The notes: generated by a model from the letters alone, not told the origin. Counted from the first letter of the stretch, positions 22,303-31,108 are shown. The stretch: 47,514 nucleotides of DNA from Profundibacterium mesophilum KAUST100406-0324 (GCF_009835145.1 NZ_APKE01000024.1:1-47514), one strand, 5' to 3'. Program-made: numbers and translations.

Positions 22303-23873
22303 CAGGATACCTCCGTTCCAAAATGCCGCGCATCGGGATCTCGTCCGAGCAAACTGGCCAGCCAGCCGAAGACCCAGCACCCAAAAACAAGAACCAACAA
22401 GGTCCAGTCGCCGAACCGCGCATAGGGCGTTGGAGTACGCGCGCCCGGCAGGCCGGCATCAATGGTGCCTGTTTCCCCGGTATCAAGACGCGCGACGACA
22501 TTTCCATTGGCGTCGATGATCGCGGATATCCCAGTGTTGGCCGCCCGGACCACGGGAAGCCCCTCCTCGACCGCGCGCATCCGCGCGGAGGCGAGGTGCT
22601 GCTCGGGTCCGATGCTGGTTCCGAACCAGGCATCATTTGTGGCGTTGAATATCCAGTCGGGACGGAAAAGGTCATCGACCACGTGGCCCGGAAAGATGAT
22701 CTCGTAACAGATCGCCACCGCGACCAGAGGCGCGCCAGGGATCGCCAGCGTGCGCGGCCCTGGTCCCGGCGTGAAATCGCCCAACCCTTCCGTCAGTCGT
22801 TCGATGGGCAGCCAGCCTCTCAGCGGCACATATTCGCCAAACGGAACGAGATGATGTTTTGCATATCCCGTCAGAATCTCACTGGTGCCATCGTATGCCT
22901 GAACCGTGTTGAAATATCTGGTTCCCCCATCGCCCTCCACTCGGTCAGGCGCACCTGTCAGTAGGATCCTGCCGTCTGGCAAAGCTGCAGATATCCGCGC
23001 GCGTGCCGCAGCATCTTCATCCAGAAAGCCGGGGAAGGCCGTTTCCGGCCAAAGCAGCACATCGAAACGTCCGGGTTGCGCGGACAAGCCCAGGTATTTT
23101 TCTAAGGCTCGCTGGCGGCTGCCCGGTACCCACTTCTCGACTTGTGGCACATTGCCTTGGACGATGCGCAAAGCAACGTCTGTCGGCGGCACGTCCTGCC
23201 CTGACCGAAGCGCACCGCCAACCCAGAGACCCGTCACAGCAACGGCGAAGAGCACGTGAACAGGCGCGCGTCTCTTTGGCGCCGCCACAGTCAACACACC
23301 TGGCAATATGCCGATGAAGACCGTGAGAAAGCCCAAACCGTAGCTGCCGACCCAGGCGGCGGGTTGGCGCAGGGCGGCATAGTCGACAAGGGCATAAGCG
23401 GCAAGGTTCCAGGGAAACCCCGTCAGGATATGACCCCGCAGCCACTCCGTGACCACCCAGCAGGTTGCAAACAGAAGGCCCGCCGCAATGCCGCCGAAAG
23501 CTCGGCGCTGCATGATGGCGGCAAAAAGCATCGCCGCCATGCCCGGGAAGATGGCAAGTCCGGCGGACAGACCCGCGACCGCCGGGATCGCCAGTGCGCC
23601 GAAACGTTCGGCATCGACGTAAAAGCTCTCGGCGATCCAGGAAATTCCAATCCCGAATTGGCCCAGTCCGAAAGCCCAACCGACAAGGAAAGCGCGCGAG
23701 GTTGAGATGTTCCGGAGAACGATAAAGAGCACTGAGAAGGCGACAGGGACCGCCATGAGCCAAGAAAACGGCGGAAGGGTCAAAACCGTCAATCCGCCGG
23801 CAACAAGGGCAAGACCCATGCACTGGAACAGGTTCGGGTCCTCACTAACGATCTGCGGCAAACCCGGCTTCAT
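22302..23873 (-). CDS. lnt: apolipoprotein N-acyltransferase
   Basis: 523 residues from ATG at 23873 (MKPGLPQIVS), overlapping the lspA stop by four bases; the longer frame to 24158 is shadow of lspA. N-terminal membrane bundle (about 20-215) followed by a nitrilase domain with the catalytic triad visible: Glu in LLWPETAFPG, Lys in AKHHLVPFGEYVP, Cys in AICYEIIFPG. It adds the third acyl chain to lipoproteins in the inner membrane. Cells normally have a chromosomal lnt, so this is probably an accessory copy serving island lipoproteins (inference). Confidence 0.9.
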   Translation of the reverse strand: MKPGLPQIVSEDPNLFQCMGLALVAGGLTVLTLPPFSWLMAVPVAFSVLFIVLRNISTSRAFLVGWAFGLGQFGIGISWIAESFYVDAERFGALAIPAVAGLSAGLAIFPGMAAMLFAAIMQRRAFGGIAAGLLFATCWVVTEWLRGHILTGFPWNLAAYALVDYAALRQPAAWVGSYGLGFLTVFIGILPGVLTVAAPKRRAPVHVLFAVAVTGLWVGGALRSGQDVPPTDVALRIVQGNVPQVEKWVPGSRQRALEKYLGLSAQPGRFDVLLWPETAFPGFLDEDAAARARISAALPDGRILLTGAPDRVEGDGGTRYFNTVQAYDGTSEILTGYAKHHLVPFGEYVPLRGWLPIERLTEGLGDFTPGPGPRTLAIPGAPLVAVAICYEIIFPGHVVDDLFRPDWIFNATNDAWFGTSIGPEQHLASARMRAVEEGLPVVRAANTGISAIIDANGNVVARLDTGETGTIDAGLPGARTPTPYARFGDWTLLVLVFGCWVFGWLASLLGRDPDARHFGTEVS

Positions 23874-24343
23874 GAATCGGTCTGAAGTCGAGCGCCAACC
23901 CACGGCGCAATGAGCAGCAGCATCACGCCGCCAACCACAAAAACATCGGCCATGTTGAAGGCAGGCCAGTGCGCCGTCCCGATGTAGAAATCGAGGAAAT
24001 CCGTCACCGCACGATAGCGCAGGCGGTCCAGAATATTGCCGAGAGCACCGCCGATGATCGCACCATAGGCAATGGCCTCGACCCGGCTGCTGGAACGGAT
24101 CAGCATAGCCGCCAACCAGACGCAGATGCCAAGTGCCAATACGACAAGGCTCCACCACGGCGCACCGCCGAGAAGCCCGAAGGTCACCCCGTCATTGCGC
24201 AGGTAGATGAGATTGAAGCCGGGAAAGACCGATACGCCGGAACTAAGAACAGTCGCATTGGAAACAACGATTGCCTTCGTTGCCTGATCGACAAGAAAGG
24301 CGATCAGAGCAGCAAGCAGACCGACGAAGAGGCAAGATCTCAT
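23870..24343 (-). CDS. lspA: lipoprotein signal peptidase (LspA), copy 1
   Basis: 157 residues, four membrane helices. Signature blocks are intact: DQATK near residue 20, LRNDGVTFG, GNILDRLRYRAVTDF with catalytic Asp115, and FNMADV with catalytic Asp133. Cleaves prolipoproteins at the lipid-modified Cys. Followed by lnt with four-base overlap and preceded by the ZIP gene (4-nt gap). LspA proteins recur in metal resistance operons, including the lead pbr system. A related copy lies at 39079-39579. Confidence 0.92.
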   Translation of the reverse strand: MRSCLFVGLLAALIAFLVDQATKAIVVSNATVLSSGVSVFPGFNLIYLRNDGVTFGLLGGAPWWSLVVLALGICVWLAAMLIRSSSRVEAIAYGAIIGGALGNILDRLRYRAVTDFLDFYIGTAHWPAFNMADVFVVGGVMLLLIAPWVGARLQTDS

Positions 24344-24347
24344 CCGC

Positions 24348-25130
24348 TTATCCCAGCCAGACGTCGAGGAACAACATGATCACAAGACCAACCGCGAGGC
24401 CGAGCGTCGCCCTGTTCTGATGTCCGGACCGGTGGGTTTCCGGAATGATCTCGTGGCTGATGACATAGAGCATCGCCCCTGCTGCGAAGGCGAGACCCCA
24501 AGGCAGCAGCGGTTGCGAGATGCCGATGATACCCGCGCCGATGAGCCCGCCGACGGGCTCGACGAGACCGGTCAGGGCGGCGATGCCCCAGGCGCGAAAC
24601 CTGGAATAGCCCTCGCCGAGCAACGAAACCGCCACCGCCAGACCTTCGGGGGCATTCTGTAATCCAATACCGATCGCAAGTGGCAACCCGCCCGACAAAC
24701 CGTCAGCCCCGAACCCGACGCCGACGGCAAGCCCTTCGGGAAAATTGTGGATAGTGATCGCGATGATGAAAAGCCAGACGCGCCGCAGCGATGCGGCGTC
24801 GGGACCTTCCCGCCCCGTCTTGAAATGTTCATGCGGCAGCCGTTCGTTCATCAGAGCGACCGCGCCCATGCCAAGCAGGATCGCAACACATACGATGGCC
24901 GCCGGGAGAGCACCGTTGTCGAACTGTCCTTCAGCTGCGTCGAGAGCCGGGATGATCAGCGAGAAGAACGAAGCCGCGAGCATGACACCCGCCGCGAAGC
25001 CAAGCAGCAGATCGCGCGTGGCCCGGGACGGGATGCGCCCAAAAAGAACGGGGACCGCCCCGACCGCGGTCAGCGATCCGGCGGCCAGGCTTCCAAGAAA
25101 GCCAAGCGCTATGGGGGAGAGGGGTTCCAA
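24348..25130 (-). CDS. ZIP family divalent metal transporter
   Basis: 260 residues, about eight membrane helices. The ZIP metal-site motifs are present: HNFPEGLAVGVG in helix 4 and QNAPEGLAVAV/EPVGG in helix 5, with HEIIPETHR near the C-terminus. A short loop LPHEHFKTG precedes helix 4. ZIP proteins move Zn2+, Fe2+ or Mn2+ into the cytosol. An importer inside an otherwise export and copper-handling operon is unexpected; it may refill metal lost by export, or act in a different direction. Gap of 22 nt from the DUF411 gene. Confidence 0.9.
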   Translation of the reverse strand: MEPLSPIALGFLGSLAAGSLTAVGAVPVLFGRIPSRATRDLLLGFAAGVMLAASFFSLIIPALDAAEGQFDNGALPAAIVCVAILLGMGAVALMNERLPHEHFKTGREGPDAASLRRVWLFIIAITIHNFPEGLAVGVGFGADGLSGGLPLAIGIGLQNAPEGLAVAVSLLGEGYSRFRAWGIAALTGLVEPVGGLIGAGIIGISQPLLPWGLAFAAGAMLYVISHEIIPETHRSGHQNRATLGLAVGLVIMLFLDVWLG

Positions 25131-25152
25131 TTGTTAAGGTTCTGCCGCGAGT

Positions 25153-25611
25153 TCAGTCAGGAGCCGAGTAGCTGGTGTAGACCTCGGTCGATCCGTCTTC
25201 GTGGATCAGGAAGACATCGTAAGCCTCCCGGTCGTCCTCCGGTCCCATGCCGGGCGACCCGTAGGGCATTCCCGGCACCGCCAGGCCTACCGCGTCTGGC
25301 CGGTCCTCCAGCAGGCGTTGGATGTCAGCCGTCGGCACGTGGCCCTCGATCACATAGCCGTCGACCAGAGCAGTATGGCAGGACACCATGCGCTGCGGCA
25401 CGCCATTGTCGAGTTTGAAGCGCACAAGAGATCCTCCGAACATGTCCTCGCCCATCGGCGCGAAGCCATTCTCCTCGAGGTGCTTCATCCAGGACAGGCA
25501 ACAGCCGCAGCCGTTTGTCTTCCGGACGTCGATCTGAATCGTCTCTGCGACGGCCTGCGCCGCGGGAAGCAAGGCAAATGCGATGGCAAGGGCGGGAGTA
25601 AATCGTTTCAT
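25153..25611 (-). CDS. DUF411 periplasmic metal-binding protein
   Basis: 152 residues with signal peptide (cleavage near AVA-ET). Thioredoxin-like DUF411 fold marks: GCGCCLSWMKHLEENGF with Cys-x-Cys-Cys, SCHTALVDGYVIEGHVP, and GLAVPGMPYGSPGM. The family occurs in copper resistance clusters and probably binds Cu or passes it to partners. It lies 3 nt after the M23 peptidase gene. Confidence 0.9.
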   Translation of the reverse strand: MKRFTPALAIAFALLPAAQAVAETIQIDVRKTNGCGCCLSWMKHLEENGFAPMGEDMFGGSLVRFKLDNGVPQRMVSCHTALVDGYVIEGHVPTADIQRLLEDRPDAVGLAVPGMPYGSPGMGPEDDREAYDVFLIHEDGSTEVYTSYSAPD

Positions 25612-25614
25612 GGA

Positions 25615-26988
25615 TCAAAGCCTTTCGGTTGTCGTCTGTGCAAATTCGCTGGCGAGCCTCTCAGCAAGAAGTGAACGCGCCTCACGCAGTCGCTCAAGCG
25701 CGGCCGTGTCGTCCGCTTCACGCTCGGCCGCCTCTGCCAATCGGTCGTCAGAGAGAGGGTCGGTTGGGCGACCGTCCACCAGCACTTCGTAATGTAGGTT
25801 GGGGCCTGTCGCGGTACCCGTCGCACCGACCCGCCCGATCATATCTCCGGCCATCACGCGTTGCCCTTGTGTGAGCCCGTCCGGTACGGCGCTCAGATGC
25901 GCATAGCGCGTCAGGGTGTCGGAGCCATGAGCGATCTCGACGACCCGGCCATACCCACCGCGTCGGCCGATGAAGCGAACGCGGCCCGGCGCCGTCGCCT
26001 GTACCGGCGTGCCGCGCGCCGCCGCGAAGTCGACCCCTGTGTGCATCCGTACATTGCCGTAGACCGGATGGGTGCGGCGCCCGAACACAGAACTCAGCCG
26101 TGCACCTTCGACCGGTTGCGCAAACACGCGCAGGACTTCTCCGTCGACATAGATCGTCGCTTGGCCGCTGCCGTCGTTCGGCCAGACGATTTCATAGACC
26201 GAGCCATCGATATCCAGTGCGGCAAAGGCAAGCTCGGGCTGACCAATCCTCTTGTTCCCGTCTCGGGCCTCGCGCCAAAGGAGGCGCATCGTCTCGCCAC
26301 CCGCAAGATCACGACGGAAATCCACGGTGCCGCCCAGCATCTGCGCCAGGTCCACCGCAAAACGGGCGGGGATGTCTGCCGTGTCTAGGGCGGCGAAAAT
26401 CGAGCTCTCGATCACCGCCTCGCCAGCGAAAGTCACCAATTCGGGATCCGGCTCCAACACGCGGGCGGCAAGCTGTTCGCCGAAGACCGCCTCTATCCGG
26501 ACACCGTCATCGACGGCTAGTTCTACACGACGCGGGTTGTCGTCCGTTGTGGAAACCACGGTAATGATGTGACCCGGACGCAGACGGCGCAGATCGTATT
26601 CCGCGCCAATCGCCAAGGCGATTTCGGCGCGATCCGAAGCATCCAGCCCCGCATCGGAAAGGACCGCATCAAGCGTCTCGCCCGACGCAATCTCGCGCGA
26701 CCAGGTGACCAGCTGGGGCTCGATAGATGGCAAGGAGGTATCAGCGGGGGAAACGGTCAGGAGGGGCCGGGGTCTGAACTCGAATGCGATATCTGCCTGG
26801 GCGAGTGTAGGGCGGACCGAATTGGTTTCGGTAATCCGAGGCGGCGCAAGCGGATCGGGAGTCCAGAGGGTCGCTTCAGCAATCGCAGGGGGCACCGGTT
26901 CTTTGGACAGAACGCCAGAGATGGCGATGGCGGTCACCGAAAATGCGCCTGCGACCGCAACGGCCGCCAAGACAGTTCTTATCTTCAT
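25615..26988 (-). CDS. M23 family metallopeptidase (LytM domain)
   Basis: 457 residues with an N-terminal membrane anchor or signal (VLAAVAVAGAFSVTAIAISG). Middle part (about 90-290) resembles the OapA/LysM-like region of large M23 proteins; the LytM domain follows, with HPVYGNVRMHTGVDFAA giving the zinc His and Asp, YAHLS, and GPNLHYEV. All zinc ligands seem present, so it is likely an active peptidoglycan endopeptidase. It overlaps the upstream SCO gene by four bases. A wall hydrolase inside a copper/thiol operon is unusual. Confidence 0.88.
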   Translation of the reverse strand: MKIRTVLAAVAVAGAFSVTAIAISGVLSKEPVPPAIAEATLWTPDPLAPPRITETNSVRPTLAQADIAFEFRPRPLLTVSPADTSLPSIEPQLVTWSREIASGETLDAVLSDAGLDASDRAEIALAIGAEYDLRRLRPGHIITVVSTTDDNPRRVELAVDDGVRIEAVFGEQLAARVLEPDPELVTFAGEAVIESSIFAALDTADIPARFAVDLAQMLGGTVDFRRDLAGGETMRLLWREARDGNKRIGQPELAFAALDIDGSVYEIVWPNDGSGQATIYVDGEVLRVFAQPVEGARLSSVFGRRTHPVYGNVRMHTGVDFAAARGTPVQATAPGRVRFIGRRGGYGRVVEIAHGSDTLTRYAHLSAVPDGLTQGQRVMAGDMIGRVGATGTATGPNLHYEVLVDGRPTDPLSDDRLAEAAEREADDTAALERLREARSLLAERLASEFAQTTTERL

Positions 26989-27611
26989 GTTGCCCCCTCT
27001 ACGTCTTCTGTCAGTGCGCGCCGGATCTTCGGCACCGCGAATTCTCTTGGCTCGTGATAGTCGATCATGGTGACGAGCTCACCCTCGGCATCGAACAGGA
27101 ATACGCTTGCCGTATGGTTCATCGTATAGCCGCCGCCCTCAGTCGGGACGCGCTCAAATGAGGCACGAAACCCTTCTGCAGCGCGGGCAATCTGGTCTTC
27201 CGGCCCCGTCCAACCACGAATGACCGGATGAAAATAGCCGACATATTCGGCCATGGCCTCGACCGTGTCCCGCTCCGGGTCGACCGTGATGAAGACCACG
27301 TTCATCTCTGATGCTTCGTCGCCCAGTTCCTCAAGCCAGCCGGAAATATCCGATAGGGTCGTCGGGCAGACGTCCGGGCAGTAGGTGAACCCGAAAAACA
27401 CCATTGTCGGACGACCGATCAGGTTGCCAGGCCCTACCTCATTTTCCTCGTGGTCGGTCAGCCGGAACTCCATCGCCGATAGGGGCAGGGGCCGCTGCCC
27501 TTTTGGTTCAGGCGCACCGGGCCCGTCCACCCGCCACCAGCCCACGAAGAGCGTCAGGCCAAGAACGCCGGCACCGGCTGCGCCGTATAGAAGGAGCTGC
27601 CGACGTTGCAT
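26985..27611 (-). CDS. SCO1/SenC copper protein, copy 2
   Basis: 208 residues with an N-terminal membrane anchor. The copper site is intact: CPDVCP motif in FGFTYCPDVCPTTLSD, and the distal His in NHTASVFLFD. SCO proteins deliver copper to cytochrome oxidase CuA or keep its cysteines reduced. It overlaps the PCuAC gene by one base. A second SCO gene opens the operon at 29790; the two are clearly divergent in sequence outside the core. Confidence 0.9.
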   Translation of the reverse strand: MQRRQLLLYGAAGAGVLGLTLFVGWWRVDGPGAPEPKGQRPLPLSAMEFRLTDHEENEVGPGNLIGRPTMVFFGFTYCPDVCPTTLSDISGWLEELGDEASEMNVVFITVDPERDTVEAMAEYVGYFHPVIRGWTGPEDQIARAAEGFRASFERVPTEGGGYTMNHTASVFLFDAEGELVTMIDYHEPREFAVPKIRRALTEDVEGAT

Positions 27612-28078
27612 CAGCCCTCCGGTCCACGCGCGGCGATTCCGAGGATTGGGACCTCGACCGTCACCTTGCCGCCATCCGAGAAGGTCAGTGTCAGCGGGAA
27701 ATTCTCGCCTTCGGTCATCGGCTCTTGCAGCTTCATGAGCATGGCGTGCAACCCGCCCGGCTCCAATGCCACGCTTTGGCCGGGCTCAATCGTGATCTCG
27801 CCTGCAGGTGCCATGGAACTGACGCCAACGGAGTTGGTTTTCGACTCATGGATCTCGGGCATCATTGCCAGCGGTGTCGCAAGTCCGGTCAGCGTAACGG
27901 CGTCTTCACCCGTGTTGCGCACGGTCATATAGGCGGCACCTGGCCTGTTGACGCCGATCGAGGCGCGGGACCACGCATTCTCGACCACGACATCCTCCGA
28001 ACCGGCCAGTGCGGGGGCCGACAGCCCTGCAACCGTGAAAAGCACGGCCAATGCATTGGTATATCTCAACTTCTTCAC
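27611..28078 (-). CDS. PCuAC periplasmic copper chaperone
   Basis: 155 residues from GTG at 28078 (VKKLRYTNAL), chosen for AGGAG 8 nt upstream; the longer ATG frame overlaps the DsbA-like gene. Signal peptide ends near PALA-GS. The copper-binding pattern H-x10-M ... H-x-M is visible: MPEIHESKTNSVGVSSM and GGLHAMLMKL. PCuAC binds Cu(I) and supplies it to the oxidase together with SCO, which follows directly. Confidence 0.9.
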   Translation of the reverse strand: MKKLRYTNALAVLFTVAGLSAPALAGSEDVVVENAWSRASIGVNRPGAAYMTVRNTGEDAVTLTGLATPLAMMPEIHESKTNSVGVSSMAPAGEITIEPGQSVALEPGGLHAMLMKLQEPMTEGENFPLTLTFSDGGKVTVEVPILGIAARGPEG

Positions 28079-28103
28079 CACTCGTTTCTCCTGCCTCCGC
28101 AAA

Positions 28104-28763
28104 TCAGCTTTGGCTTGCCGCAACTTCCACTGCCACCAGCCTCCGCAATTCGGCCTCACCGAACGGATCGAGAGGCTTGCCGTTCACGAAGAACGTGGGC
28201 GTTTGGCGGACCCCGACTGTCTCGACATCGGCGCGGTCCTGGTTGAGCACCGCCACAACACCGGGGGCCAGCATCTGTGTCCGGGCAGCTTCGACATCCA
28301 GACCTCCGCTTGCTGCAATCTCAAGGATCAATCCGGGTGCCGGGGTCCCGTGAGACGCCCATCTGGGCTGCTCTCGCAAGACTGCCTCGAGCACAGGTTC
28401 AAACACGTCCTGCATGCGCGCCGCCTCGAGCACACGGATCGCTTCTACCGACGCCTCGCCGTGAAAAGGCGTATAGCGGATTACAACGCGCACCGCGTCT
28501 CCGTGCTCCGCCATGATATCCTCGACGACCGGATAGAAAGCGCGGCATGCCTCGCAGGCCGGGTCGAAGAATTCAACGATGGTTACGGGCGCATCCTCGG
28601 GCCCGAGGATCGGGGAATAGGGTCGGATCAGCGCGTTGGCCATTTCAGGGTCGATGGGATCGGACGCGGCAATCGGGTCGGGGCGGGTGGCATACCAGGC
28701 GGCCCCGCCGAAACCGGCGACCCCGAGCGCGAGAACGGACAGGATGAGGCCGCGTCGTTTCAT
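28104..28763 (-). CDS. DsbA-family thiol oxidoreductase
   Basis: 219 residues with a signal or anchor (LILSVLALGVAGFGG). The thioredoxin fold begins VTIVEFFDPACEACRAFYPV with active site CEAC (not the CPHC of classic DsbA) and has a cis-Pro region QTPTFFVNG. It resembles DsbA/DsbG-like proteins of the thioredoxin_4 group. It overlaps dsbB by four bases, so DsbB probably reoxidises it. Confidence 0.88.
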   Translation of the reverse strand: MKRRGLILSVLALGVAGFGGAAWYATRPDPIAASDPIDPEMANALIRPYSPILGPEDAPVTIVEFFDPACEACRAFYPVVEDIMAEHGDAVRVVIRYTPFHGEASVEAIRVLEAARMQDVFEPVLEAVLREQPRWASHGTPAPGLILEIAASGGLDVEAARTQMLAPGVVAVLNQDRADVETVGVRQTPTFFVNGKPLDPFGEAELRRLVAVEVAASQS

Positions 28764-29182
28764 TCTTGTGCTTCCTTCAGTGAGAGAGCCGACAGCAGCC
28801 CGATCACCACGAAGGCGACGAGCGCCATCAGAGGAATCGGAATGCCGAAGACCAGTTGATTGTCGTCAGTACAGGATGGGCCTGTCGCCGTGCAGGGCTG
28901 GATGCGTTCGGGGATCAGCTCGACATAGAGGCCGAGGTGCCAGAGCGCTATGGCGGCGCCCCCGATTGCCAGCGCGATCCCGTAGCGACCCACGCGCCGA
29001 TCCTGCCACCACAGCCCGAGCCCGAGGACGATGGCCAAGGGAAACATGAAGGCACGCTGAAACCAGCAAAGCACGCAAGGTGTCTGCCCCAGAACCTCGC
29101 CGATGAAGAGCACTGCAAGCGACGCGGTGAGCGCGATGATCCAGGCCAGCCCGAGGGCCGTCTCTCCGGAAAGTCGGGTCAT
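28760..29182 (-). CDS. dsbB: disulfide bond formation protein B (DsbB)
   Basis: 140 residues, four membrane helices. The first periplasmic Cys pair is CVLC in GQTPCVLCWFQRAF, the second is the IQPCTATGPSC loop. DsbB transfers electrons from DsbA to quinone. Together with the adjacent DsbA-like protein it forms a full oxidative-folding pair in the copper operon. Five-nt gap from the SCO gene upstream. Confidence 0.9.
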   Translation of the reverse strand: MTRLSGETALGLAWIIALTASLAVLFIGEVLGQTPCVLCWFQRAFMFPLAIVLGLGLWWQDRRVGRYGIALAIGGAAIALWHLGLYVELIPERIQPCTATGPSCTDDNQLVFGIPIPLMALVAFVVIGLLSALSLKEAQE

Positions 29183-29187
29183 GACGA

Positions 29188-29790
29188 TCAGATCCTCTCT
29201 CTCAGATCGGCGAGGATCTCTTCGGCGGGCGTGCCGTAGGGCCAGGAGTCCGCGAAGCCTGCTTGCGTGTCGAAAAGGAAAAGATGCGACGTGTGACCCA
29301 TCGTGTATCCGCCCGGCGCAGTCGCCTGCTCGATCCGTTCATAGAATATCGGAAAAGTTTCGGATGTCGCGGCGATCTGCTCCGGTGTACCGGTAAGCCC
29401 GATGATCCCTGCGTCGAACATGGGCACGTACTCCGCTAAAGCCGTCGGCGTATCTCGCTCGGGATCGATCGTTATGAAAATCGGCTGAACCACTGCCGCC
29501 TCATCGCCCAGGCCCTCCATCACGGCCGCGACTTCGGACAGTGTTGTCGGACAGACGTCAGGGCAATTGGTGAAGCCAAAGAAGACCAGCATCCAGCGCC
29601 CTGCGAAATCTTCGTCCGTTTGGACAATGCCGCGATGATCGGTCAGTTCGAAATCAGCAAGAAACGGTGGTTCATTCTCGGCTCGGGCAAGGTCGGCACG
29701 GTAGTCGGACCATAGCAACAGCCAGATGAAAACGAACGCCGCCGCGCCCGCCAACACCCACAATACCTTCTGAAGACCTGAAAGCCTCAC
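29188..29790 (-). CDS. SCO1/SenC copper protein, copy 1
   Basis: 200 residues with an N-terminal membrane helix (VLWVLAGAAAFVFIWLLLW). Copper-binding CPDVCP in FGFTNCPDVCPTTLSE and the distal His in MGHTSHLFLFD are present. It is the first gene of the eleven-gene leftward operon; its start is ~35 nt downstream of the MerR-type promoter P3. Confidence 0.9.
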   Translation of the reverse strand: MRLSGLQKVLWVLAGAAAFVFIWLLLWSDYRADLARAENEPPFLADFELTDHRGIVQTDEDFAGRWMLVFFGFTNCPDVCPTTLSEVAAVMEGLGDEAAVVQPIFITIDPERDTPTALAEYVPMFDAGIIGLTGTPEQIAATSETFPIFYERIEQATAPGGYTMGHTSHLFLFDTQAGFADSWPYGTPAEEILADLRERI

Positions 29791-29824
29791 GCCGCTCCGC
29801 CCGAACTTGATTCTATATTTTGTG

Positions 29825-29855
29825 TGCGTTTACATCCTCTAGCTACTGTAGGTTC
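29825..29855 (-). promoter_or_regulatory. MerR-type promoter P3, driving the eleven-gene operon
   Basis: On the minus strand TTGAAC (29855-29850), a 19-bp spacer beginning CTACAGTAGCTAGAGG, and TAAACG (29830-29825). Same spacer dyad as P1, P2 and P4. Confidence 0.72.
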
Positions 29856-29933
29856 AAGCGTGATTGTCACCGATCGGCCAACAATCACCTATCTGTGAAA
29901 CTCAGGTGAAGCTTGTGATGCGCACCGCATAAA

Positions 29934-29950
29934 GCTACACCCACTGTAGG
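29934..29950 (+). promoter_or_regulatory. degenerate MerR-type dyad before the regulator gene
   Basis: GCTACACCCACTGTAGG resembles the P4 dyad with a changed centre, 18 bp before the merR ATG. Flanking boxes are poor (ATAAAG and TGTGGG), so it may serve autorepression rather than activation. Confidence 0.4.
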
Positions 29951-29967
29951 TAATGTGGGGAGCGGAA

Positions 29968-30396
29968 ATGCTGACGATTGGGACTCTGGCGAAGAAGACC
30001 GGAACAAAAGTGCAGACCATCCGGTATTACGAGCAGATCGGACTTATGCCTGAGCCCGGCAGGACCGAGGGGGGCCAACGACGCTATGGCGACGCCGAAC
30101 TCGACCGCTTGTCATTCGTCCGGCACGCTCGGCAACTGGGCTTCTCGTTGGACGCGATCCGTGAGCTCCTCGATCTCAGCGATCATCCGGGAAAGTCCTG
30201 TGCAGAGGCGGATGCAATCGCCCGTCGGCAACTCAAACAGGTCGAGCAACGATTGGCGCGGCTCGAGGCGCTGCGGACGGAATTGAAGCGGATGGTGCAT
30301 GAGTGCAGCGGCGGACAGACTTCTGATTGCCGTGTGCTCGAGGTACTGCGCGACCATTCCGAATGCCTGACCGACCATGAAGAGATCGGCGCCTGA
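29968..30396 (+). CDS. MerR-family heavy-metal regulator (ZntR/CadR/PbrR-like)
   Basis: 142 residues from ATG at 29968 (MLTIGTLAKK), preceded by GGGGAG; an ATG five codons earlier (29953) lacks a site. MerR HTH (KTGTKVQTIRYYEQIGLMPE), a wing with RRYGDAELDRL, a coiled-coil (about 75-110), and metal-loop cysteines Cys78, Cys113, Cys121 plus Cys133 (HECSGG, SDCRVLEVL). This Cys pattern is that of Zn/Cd/Pb sensors, not the Cu sensor CueR, whose C-terminal CxxxxxxxC pair differs. It is the only MerR protein in the window and probably acts on P1-P4. Confidence 0.88.
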   Translation: MLTIGTLAKKTGTKVQTIRYYEQIGLMPEPGRTEGGQRRYGDAELDRLSFVRHARQLGFSLDAIRELLDLSDHPGKSCAEADAIARRQLKQVEQRLARLEALRTELKRMVHECSGGQTSDCRVLEVLRDHSECLTDHEEIGA

Positions 30397-30478
30397 GCAA
30401 TTTCGACGACCTTTGATCGGAACGCAAAAAGCCCGGTGTTAGTTACTCATTGGCAATTCACTAATTTGGATACCCGGC

Positions 30479-31099
30479 ATGGCGGAGCAGAGAAACGCAA
30501 CGGAAAGACGCACACTCTGGATCGTGCTGGGTCTTAACATCGGGCTGGCAATCGCTTTCTTCGCCTCGGGCGCATTCGGCGATTCAAGCGCGCTTATCGC
30601 CAATGGCCTCGACAATCTGTCGGACAGTTTCGTCTACGCGATCAGCCTCTTCGCGCTGTCCCGCTCCGCCAAGTGGAAGCGCGGAGCGGCGAACGTTTCG
30701 GGCGGCCTGCTGATCCTCTTCGCCCTTGGAATCCTGTATGACGCCTGGCGCCGCTACGTCGGCGGATCGGATCCTCTTGGCACGATCATGATTGTCATGG
30801 CGCTGGTAGCGGCGGCCATCAACGCACTTTGCGTCTGGCTGTTGGCACGGCTTCGCGATCCGGACGTGAACATCCGAGCGGCGAATACGTTCAGCTGGAA
30901 CGACTTCGCGGCCAATCTCGGAATCGTCGTCGCAGGCGGGCTCGTAGCCTGGCTCGGAACGAATTGGCCGGACCTTGTCGTGGGCGTGATTGTCGCCGGC
31001 ATCGCGGCCTGGGGTGGCGTCGGAATCCTGAGAGACGCGCATGGTGAACACCACAAGGCGGTGCACAATGACGATCAGGTAACCAAGGACTCGGCCTGA
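30479..31099 (+). CDS. short CDF-like cation transporter without cytosolic domain
   Basis: 206 residues, six membrane helices, ending right after the sixth (GILRDAHGEHHKAVHNDD tail). Helix 2 has NGLDNLSDS, an Asp-rich version of the CDF site, and helix 5 has SWNDFAANLG in place of HxxxD. The usual ~90-residue C-terminal dimerisation domain is absent. It is closest in the window to the membrane part of 39576-40430. Probably a divalent cation exporter. It follows merR by 82 nt. Confidence 0.82.
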   Translation: MAEQRNATERRTLWIVLGLNIGLAIAFFASGAFGDSSALIANGLDNLSDSFVYAISLFALSRSAKWKRGAANVSGGLLILFALGILYDAWRRYVGGSDPLGTIMIVMALVAAAINALCVWLLARLRDPDVNIRAANTFSWNDFAANLGIVVAGGLVAWLGTNWPDLVVGVIVAGIAAWGGVGILRDAHGEHHKAVHNDDQVTKDSA

Positions 31100-31108
31100 A
31101 ATCGGGGC

